This document shows positions 1-4,973 of a stretch of DNA of 7,413 bases, one piece after another. The stretch lies in contig JADZFP010000040.1 in the NCBI GenBank assembly GCA_020849825.1, positions 1-7,413 of the forward strand, given 5' to 3'. The DNA is from Saprospiraceae bacterium. GTDB lineage: Bacteria; Bacteroidota; Bacteroidia; Chitinophagales; Saprospiraceae. The position numbers and the translations under genes were made by a program. The notes beneath the pieces were generated by a model that was not told the origin of the DNA, ran no database searches, and was given only the letters and a program-made list of their open reading frames with translations. Positions within the stretch are counted from its first letter, which is position 1; every line of letters begins with the position of its first letter.

Positions 1-49
1 ATATACGCAGAATAATATTTAATGCGCCGGTCTTTGAAGAAAATTTTAA

Positions 50-1231
50 TCATTTCTCCAACACCTTCACCTCCACCCGCTGGTTGGTGCGGTCGGCTTC
101 TTTAGTAATGGCATTGACGCGCGGCTGGGATTTTCCGTAACCTTTATACGTGACCCGGTCGGCCGCGACGCCGTTGTCGGTCAGGTAACGCATGACGGAG
201 CGCGCGCGGTTTGCGCTTAGTTCGGCCGCGAAGCGGTCGTCGGGCCGCAGGTTGGTATGGCCGCCAATTTCGATCTTCAGGCTCGTGTGGCGCTTCATAA
301 ACTTTGCCAGGGCAGCGAGCGTGCGGTACGAAGCCGTGTCGAGCCGGTAGTCGTCGGCTTTGAAGTACACGTGGCCGAGCTCGAGAATGCTCCCGGCGCG
401 CAATGTTTCGATTTCGGGGTCCCGGCCGGCCTCGAAGACGGTTTTTTCCGGGGCGGCGGGTTTGGCCCCGGCGGTGGCCGCCGCCGGGGCCGGGACGTTT
501 GCTTTCGGCGCGGCCGCCGGTTTGGGTTTTGCCGCCGTCGTCGCGGGGCGCGGTGGCGCCGGCGCGAATTCGATCGCGATTTTGGCGCTGAGGTAGGCAT
601 GGCTGCCATCGAACGCCAGGCTGGCGGCCTCTACCAGGACCGTGTTGTTGACGTTGGTAAAAAAATAATCTGTCACGTCGTACGTGTATATCCGGTTGTG
701 CATGAAACCGGTTACGCTGCGGAAAGTATAATGATCGTCGTATCCGTCCTTTATCTTCCCGTCGCGTTTATCGACGCTGACCAGACGCTTGTTGATATAA
801 ACGCGCGCCACGTCGTCGCAGTTGATCTCCAGCGTAACTTTCTGAATGGGTTCGGCGCCGAGCCGAACGGTCTTGCGGAACTGGTAGGCTTCCCCTTCCG
901 AATCGGCCGTGCGGCGGCGCCAGATCGGCACGGTGCCGGGAATGATCTTCGAGCGGTCATTATATTCGGCGGTCACGGCTTTGTGGGTTCCTCCGGGCAG
1001 CGGCGTAGCTGCCTCGGCTATCCGCTCGGCCGGTAACGGATATTCGCCGAATTTCGTTTTCGAGCCGCTGACATCCCAGCTGTGGTCGGTTACGATCGTG
1101 ACCGGCGGCTTGCCGGCCGCCTGTTTTGCATTGGACGGAACAAAACCCGTTGTGACGAAAAATGCCGCCGCGAGCGTACAAGCGGCAGAACGCAAAATAC
1201 CCGCGGTGTTTTTGTTTTTCATATTGCTCAT
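50..1231 (-). CDS. Exported OmpA-family protein with N-terminal beta-sandwich domain and Ala/Pro-rich linker
   Basis: Predicted envelope protein of 393 residues that probably tethers the outer membrane or a surface complex to peptidoglycan. A signal peptide covers about residues 4-35 (KNK start, hydrophobic core, cut near PSNA). Residues about 44-222 look like a jelly-roll, galactose-binding-like fold: CDDVARVYINKRLV at 138-151, then YDVTDYFF and NNTVLVEAAS, as in modules that bind ligands or pack against partners. An Ala/Pro/Lys linker follows (about 223-263), then a C-terminal OmpA domain (277-393) with IEIGGHTN, ELSANRARSV, GYGKSQP and NQRVEV. The usual diaminopimelate-contacting Asp of GHTD is Asn327; the partner Arg342 is kept, 15 residues on. 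I chose ATG at 1231 because the frame's earlier start is a TTG (1282) inside the likely promoter; ATG at 1222 is equally plausible. The OmpA domain is certain, the N-terminal fold assignment less so, and the ligand is unknown. Confidence 0.9.
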   Translation of the reverse strand: MSNMKNKNTAGILRSAACTLAAAFFVTTGFVPSNAKQAAGKPPVTIVTDHSWDVSGSKTKFGEYPLPAERIAEAATPLPGGTHKAVTAEYNDRSKIIPGTVPIWRRRTADSEGEAYQFRKTVRLGAEPIQKVTLEINCDDVARVYINKRLVSVDKRDGKIKDGYDDHYTFRSVTGFMHNRIYTYDVTDYFFTNVNNTVLVEAASLAFDGSHAYLSAKIAIEFAPAPPRPATTAAKPKPAAAPKANVPAPAAATAGAKPAAPEKTVFEAGRDPEIETLRAGSILELGHVYFKADDYRLDTASYRTLAALAKFMKRHTSLKIEIGGHTNLRPDDRFAAELSANRARSVMRYLTDNGVAADRVTYKGYGKSQPRVNAITKEADRTNQRVEVKVLEK

Positions 1232-1239
1232 GGTAAAAG

Positions 1240-1258
1240 TACTTTGTAGTGCAAAGTA
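1240..1258. promoter_or_regulatory. Perfect inverted repeat over the -7 box (operator-like)
   Basis: Two perfect 7-base arms, TACTTTG (1240-1246) and CAAAGTA (1252-1258), flank a 5-base spacer (TAGTG). The repeat covers the candidate -7 box and expected transcription start of the OmpA-family gene. That is where a dimeric repressor would block transcription. The regulator is not in the window. It could also form a small hairpin in the 5' leader, but the stem is AT-rich and weak. Confidence 0.45.
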
Positions 1259-1282
1259 ACTGGAAAAACCACATACAGACAA
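1252..1282 (-). promoter_or_regulatory. Candidate Bacteroidota-type promoter of the OmpA-family gene
   Basis: On the minus strand a TTG (1280-1282) is followed after 20 bases by TTACTTTG (1252-1259). This resembles the Bacteroidota -33 TTG / -7 TAnnTTTG promoter with near-usual spacing; the second base of the -7 box departs from consensus. Transcription would start around 1245-1248, giving a leader of about 15 bases before ATG 1231. This supports rejecting the upstream TTG start. Inferred from consensus only. Confidence 0.5.
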
Positions 1283-1338
1283 GCACTGCCGGCAATTATA
1301 TTTTCCGATCAGGTCTTTTCCGCAGAAACGTTACCCGC

Positions 1339-2301
1339 TCACTTTCTTTTCGTTCGTGAATACAAGGTCACATCCTTGTTAAACAAAAACGCCAAAATCA
1401 CCCCTGTCCAGGAATTATAAGCGTGCAACCCTTCATAAAACTCCGGCGCGGCCTGCCGCAATGCCGGTAGCCTGCTGCCGGGGATGGTGGGGAAATCGTG
1501 GTGTTCGTTGTGGTAGCCCACATTGAACGTGATGGCATTGAGCGGGCCGTAGTAGGAGTAGGTCTCCTGGCCCTCATGGAAGACATAGTGCTCCGAGATG
1601 AAATGCCCCGAAGTTGGGTGCAGCCCACCCGCGAACAACAGCGACAGGAAAAGGAACGACACGCCCGACCAACCTGCAAATGGCAGATACGCGGCCATAA
1701 CAGCTACCTGAAACAGGATATTGTACCACTGCCACCTTTCTATCCTGATCGGCTTTACAAAAACAGGCCGCAAGGCGTAAAATACGATCTGGTGCAAAAA
1801 CCAGATAAACTTGCCGATGAAGCCCCGGAAAATCTTTGCCTCGAAGCGCGATGGTATGTCCGTATCCACGCCGTCTTTACCCTGCTCCCAGTGGTGCAGG
1901 GCGTGGTACACTTTGAACGACATGGCGTAAGGGATGACAATAGGCAGGTTGGCGATCAGCGCCAGAATGTTGTTGTTCTTTTTTGACTTGAACGCCAAAT
2001 CGTGCGTGATCTCGTGGATGGCGAGGAACAACGCATGGGCAACAGTGGCGCCCACAAAAAAGGCAACCAGGATAAATTGCCACCAATTCAACAGGTAAGC
2101 GTAATAGGCCACTCCCAATTGGAGGACGACCAGGGCTACCGTTTTATATTTCAAAGAAGGATCAATACCGAATAACTTCGTGACTTCCGGGTGTTTTGCC
2201 AAAATGTCCTTCCGCCGCTGAAAGTGCGGCTCCCGGTCGTCGGCCCAGTAGTAGTCATTTTTCTGTTTGGTAATGGTTGCCATGTTCGGTTGATTACTCA
2301 T
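1339..2301 (-). CDS. Sphingolipid delta-4 desaturase-like membrane fatty acid desaturase (DEGS/DES1 family)
   Basis: Di-iron integral membrane desaturase of 320 residues, about the size of animal DES1 enzymes, which insert the 4,5-trans double bond into dihydroceramide. All three histidine boxes are present: HEITH (96-100), HALHH (133-137) and HNEHH (264-268), with hydrophobic segments at about 54-99, 115-128, 163-180 and 196-226. Family signatures run along the whole protein as I remember DES1: an N-terminal DREPHFQRRKDILAKHPE block, DGVDTDIP after box 2, GLHPTSGHFISEHYVF, ETYSYYGPLN, NVGYHNEHHDFPTIPG and a C-terminal YSRTKR. This points to sphingoid-base desaturation rather than acyl-chain desaturation; close relatives can also hydroxylate at C4. 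ATG 2301 was chosen over a TTG at 2337, which lies at the expected transcription start; ATG 2283 is also possible. It stands alone with no sphingolipid gene beside it. Family is secure, exact substrate and regiochemistry inferred. Confidence 0.9.
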   Translation of the reverse strand: MSNQPNMATITKQKNDYYWADDREPHFQRRKDILAKHPEVTKLFGIDPSLKYKTVALVVLQLGVAYYAYLLNWWQFILVAFFVGATVAHALFLAIHEITHDLAFKSKKNNNILALIANLPIVIPYAMSFKVYHALHHWEQGKDGVDTDIPSRFEAKIFRGFIGKFIWFLHQIVFYALRPVFVKPIRIERWQWYNILFQVAVMAAYLPFAGWSGVSFLFLSLLFAGGLHPTSGHFISEHYVFHEGQETYSYYGPLNAITFNVGYHNEHHDFPTIPGSRLPALRQAAPEFYEGLHAYNSWTGVILAFLFNKDVTLYSRTKRK

Positions 2302-2344
2302 GAATTGCGGAACGGTTGATTTAAAAACGGGCGGCAAGATAGGG

Positions 2345-2380
2345 CAAAAATAGGGCAGCCGGCCGTAATTTTAGGATCAA
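2345..2380 (-). promoter_or_regulatory. Candidate promoter of the desaturase gene
   Basis: The minus strand carries TATTTTTG (2345-2352), a perfect TAnnTTTG -7 box, about 43 bases before ATG 2301. The nearest upstream TTG (2378-2380) is 25 bases away, longer than usual, so the -33 match is doubtful. A start near 2338-2340 would leave a leader of roughly 38 bases and make the TTG at 2337 unusable as a start codon. Confidence 0.4.
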
Positions 2381-2384
2381 CGTG

Positions 2385-2407
2385 AACGCTGTCCACGTGG
2401 TCGCGTT
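2385..2407. promoter_or_regulatory. Imperfect palindrome centred on CCACGTGG upstream of the desaturase
   Basis: An 8-base perfect palindrome CCACGTGG (2393-2400) is enclosed by outer arms AACGC (2385-2389) and GCGTT (2403-2407), with a short asymmetric mismatch between. It lies between the kinase stop codon and the desaturase promoter, just upstream of the possible -33 position, so it could bind an activator. It could instead be a weak end-of-transcript hairpin for the kinase operon, but no T-run follows it on the minus strand. Confidence 0.3.
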
Positions 2408-2454
2408 TAGTCGGAGCGCATGGTTCGTTTTTGGTATTCCAACTCCAGTCACCA

Positions 2455-4458
2455 TCAGGTTTTTGCAGAAAACCGGTGTGCTTCCCCCCGCGGTTCTGAA
2501 GCGCCTGAACGCACTATGACGACCGTCCCCCGACCCGGTGAGGAATCGAACTGTACCGTACCACCAAGATAGCGCACGCGCGATTCGACGCTTTTTAGCC
2601 CCAGACCGCCGGTTTTTCGCGCCTGTTCCGGATCGAAGCCCTTGCCGTTGTCCTCCACGCGGAGGGTGATCTGTTGGTCGTTGCTATCGAGATGCGCCAT
2701 GATTTTGGATGCTTCGGCGTGCTGCACGGCGTTGTGAATGAGCTCTTGCAAAATGCGGAACAGCATGGCCTCACGGGTTTCGTCGGGGCCTTCGTGCCAG
2801 TTGGCGGCCTGGATGGAAATATCGAGTGGCCGGGTGGCGCGCAAGGTCTCGGCAAGGTCGTCCAGCGCGGCGACGAGGCCAAATCTGGCGAGCGCCGAGG
2901 GCATCATATTGTGCGAAATACGCCGCACTTCGTCGCAGGCATCGTCAATCATCTCTCCGGCGCGCTGGTAAGCTTTGAGTTCTTCCAATTGGCGCACCTG
3001 TTCCTGAATGACATTGAAATGCAGTTTGATAGTAGTGAGCAGGCCGCCGAGTCCGTCGTGCAAATCTTTGGCGATGCGTTTGCGCTCTTCTTCCTGGCCG
3101 TTGAGCATGGCATCCAGGGCGAGCAGTTTTTGTTCCTGCCGCATTTCGCGGATGCGCTGCTCTTGTATTTCCGCTTGCTGGGCTGCGATGCGCTGGTTGT
3201 AGCGCAACCGGCCTCGGAGCCAGAGCGCGACAGCGATTCCGGCCACCAATAAAGCAAAAATGAGGAGGAGCAGCATACGATTTTGGGTGCTTTTTTGCCG
3301 GAGTTGAAGTTGTTGCGCCAGTATCTGGCGTTCTTTTTTGGCTGTTTCGTATTGGCGTTCGAGCGCGAGCAGTTGGCTGTTTTTTTCGGAATCAAACATT
3401 TTTCGCTCTACTTCTATCCATTGGCGGTAGTGTCTGGCGGCATCGGCAAAATCGCCCAGGCGTTCGCAACTCAGCGCCAGGTTTTCCAACAACCTTTTTT
3501 GCAAAGTCAGATCACCGACTGTTTCGGCGGCGGCCAGGGCATCCGCGGCAATTTGCCGGGCGAGGCGGTAGTCGCCCCGGTTGTTGTGCAGGGCGCTGAA
3601 GTTGGCGGCCAGATTGGTTTTTTCGCGCGGCAGATGGAGTGTGTCGAGCAGTTTTTGAGCAATCCGCAGTTCAGTCAGTGCGCGGTCGTAGTCGCCCAGC
3701 AGGTTGTATCCCCAGCCGATGTTGCTGTGAGTGTTGGCCAAATGGTTGATTTGACCCAATTGCCGGTAATGCGTGGCGGCGTTTTGAAAATACGCAATGG
3801 CCTTTCCGTATTCCCGCCGGGCTTCTTCCAACACGCCTAAATTGAGATTGACATCCGCCAGCCCGGGCGCGAATTTGGCTTTTTGGGAACGTTCGAGCGC
3901 GTCTTTCAGGTGGCGTTCGGCTTGCTCGTAGTTGCGGTTACGGGTGAGCAGTACGCCGATGTTGTTGAGGTTGGTGATGACGTTGGCCGGCTCTCCGAGC
4001 GATTCGTAGATGGCGTTGGCTTCCTGGTAAAAACGGATGGCTTCGGGGGCGTTGTTCCATACGTTGTAGCAGTTGCCGATGTTGTTGAGGCTGGCGGCAA
4101 GGCTGCGTCGGTTGCCTGCTTTTTCAAAAAAGGGCAGCGATTGCTGCGCATTGGCGAGGGCGCTGTCTATCTCACCCATGCTGAACCACACGATGCCCGC
4201 GTAGTTGTGCGCTTTTCCCGCGCCGTTGTCGAACCCAATCGTTTTGCTCCATGCCGCGCCTTTTTGGTAAACGGCCAGCGCGGTTTGCGGGCGCGTTTGT
4301 TCCAGTTCGTAGGCAGCGTCGTAGAGTGCCAGCACGGCGGCGGTGTCGCTTGCCGGATAGCCGAAAGCGCGGAGCAAGCTGTCGGCCACCGTCTGCGCCT
4401 GCCCAAAAGAGTACGCGGCGCAAACGGTGGACAACATGCAACAAAAGCGAACAAACAT
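2455..4458 (-). CDS. TPR-containing sensor histidine kinase (HisKA_3 / HATPase_c)
   Basis: Membrane sensor kinase of 667 residues, expected to autophosphorylate and pass phosphate to a NarL-type regulator. Domains in order: signal peptide (about 1-22), seven TPR units (about 73-352) expected in the periplasm, a coiled coil (about 353-390), one transmembrane helix (395-414), a second coiled coil (about 418-458), the HisKA_3 dimerisation/phosphoacceptor segment with RIAKDLHDGLGG and His467, and a C-terminal ATPase domain. ATP-binding motifs are intact: N box ELIHNAVQHA (Asn576), G1 DNGKGF (603-608), G2 GGLGLKSVESR and G3 GRGTVV. No key residue is missing. Its ATG lies 3 bases after the stop codon of the small T9SS protein gene, so the two are almost surely cotranscribed and perhaps translationally coupled. 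The likely partner is the regulator at the right edge of the window. The stimulus is unknown; TPRs suggest a protein or peptide partner. Confidence 0.95.
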   Translation of the reverse strand: MFVRFCCMLSTVCAAYSFGQAQTVADSLLRAFGYPASDTAAVLALYDAAYELEQTRPQTALAVYQKGAAWSKTIGFDNGAGKAHNYAGIVWFSMGEIDSALANAQQSLPFFEKAGNRRSLAASLNNIGNCYNVWNNAPEAIRFYQEANAIYESLGEPANVITNLNNIGVLLTRNRNYEQAERHLKDALERSQKAKFAPGLADVNLNLGVLEEARREYGKAIAYFQNAATHYRQLGQINHLANTHSNIGWGYNLLGDYDRALTELRIAQKLLDTLHLPREKTNLAANFSALHNNRGDYRLARQIAADALAAAETVGDLTLQKRLLENLALSCERLGDFADAARHYRQWIEVERKMFDSEKNSQLLALERQYETAKKERQILAQQLQLRQKSTQNRMLLLLIFALLVAGIAVALWLRGRLRYNQRIAAQQAEIQEQRIREMRQEQKLLALDAMLNGQEEERKRIAKDLHDGLGGLLTTIKLHFNVIQEQVRQLEELKAYQRAGEMIDDACDEVRRISHNMMPSALARFGLVAALDDLAETLRATRPLDISIQAANWHEGPDETREAMLFRILQELIHNAVQHAEASKIMAHLDSNDQQITLRVEDNGKGFDPEQARKTGGLGLKSVESRVRYLGGTVQFDSSPGRGTVVIVRSGASEPRGEAHRFSAKT
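3403..4242 (-). repeat. Seven in-register 120-bp (40-residue) TPR-coding repeats
   Basis: The TPR part of the kinase repeats every 40 residues without insertion or deletion. The signature small residue recurs at positions 88, 128, 168, 208 and 248 (Gly), then 288 (Ser) and 328 (Ala), usually preceded by Asn-Ile or similar. The DNA shows the same period: GCCGATGTTG on the plus strand occurs at 3715, 3955 and 4075, spacings of 240 and 120 bases. The 40-residue unit resembles the long TPR variant of kinesin light chain and many bacterial sensors. Confidence 0.75.
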
Positions 4459-4461
4459 ATT

Positions 4462-4971
4462 TTAGCGAATCTTCTGAAACGGCGCCGCTCCCGCCTCGCC
4501 CGGCTTTTCGCCTTGTACCTGCAGGAAATACTGCCCTGTCGGGAGTTCGCTCAAATCTACGGAAAGCAGCGAAATTCCGGCCGCCAACTTCCCTTCTGGT
4601 ATCGGGAAATGCTGGCCGGATACCGAGTAAACCCGGATATTCCACGCGTTGTCGGCGTCGCCGGGCCGCTCGATGTGCAGCACGGAGGCGGTCGGGTTGG
4701 GGTAAAGTCGCGGCGTGAACCGTTCGCGCAGCGCGGCTTCGTCGGTGGAGACGATTTGCAGTAGAGGCTGCTGGAATCCCTGATGGAGGGCCAATCCGCC
4801 ACCAGATGCCGGCCCGACGACGGCCTCGCCCGCCGTCCAGGAAAGGGATATTTGCGGGGTTGTGGCGTTTTCACCGGCCGCGGCCACTACCTGTCGGCCG
4901 AGGCTGGTCTGGGCCTGCAGCGAAAAGCAGCTGTACAGGATGCAAAAAAGAATGATGCGTGTGATTTTCAT
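4462..4971 (-). CDS. Small exported protein with T9SS type A sorting domain
   Basis: A 169-residue predicted T9SS cargo. It has a Sec signal peptide (about 1-20, cut at LQA-Q), a short N-terminal module (about 21-70) with SLGRQVVAAAG, LSWTAGEAVVG and LHQGFQQP, then a type A C-terminal sorting domain (about 85-169): LYPNPT at 89-94, IRVYSVSGQ, VDLSELPTGQYFLQVQ and a terminal FQKIR. Such domains direct export across the outer membrane and, after cleavage, attachment to the surface. The N-terminal module matches a type I have seen in small Bacteroidota proteins of unknown function; there is hardly room for anything else. ATG 4971 was chosen because it opens the signal peptide, whereas the longer frame starts at a TTG (4998) inside the preceding gene. 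It begins 2 bases after the fibre gene stop and ends 3 bases before the kinase start. The sorting domain is secure; the role is unknown. Confidence 0.88.
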   Translation of the reverse strand: MKITRIILFCILYSCFSLQAQTSLGRQVVAAAGENATTPQISLSWTAGEAVVGPASGGGLALHQGFQQPLLQIVSTDEAALRERFTPRLYPNPTASVLHIERPGDADNAWNIRVYSVSGQHFPIPEGKLAAGISLLSVDLSELPTGQYFLQVQGEKPGEAGAAPFQKIR

Positions 4972-4973
4972 AT

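Noticed and set aside
1..49. Terminator after the OmpA-family gene
   Set aside because: Only AT-rich sequence with a 4-base CGCA/TGCG match is visible before the window ends; no convincing stem-loop with T-run.
257..1036. A 259-codon plus-strand open frame opposite the OmpA-family gene
   Set aside because: Arg/Gly-rich antisense of the Ala/Pro linker; the opposite strand encodes a clear OmpA domain.
1232..1282. N-terminal extension of the OmpA-family protein from a TTG at 1282
   Set aside because: It would put 17 or more residues before the signal peptide, and the segment overlaps the candidate promoter and palindrome.
2302..2337. N-terminal extension of the desaturase from a TTG at 2337
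   Set aside because: It lies at the expected transcription start, and ATG codons at 2301 or 2283 give a family-typical length.
3883..4764. A 293-codon plus-strand open frame across the start of the kinase gene and most of the small T9SS gene
   Set aside because: It spans two well-supported minus-strand genes and their junction, has no recognisable motif and no promoter-like sequence.
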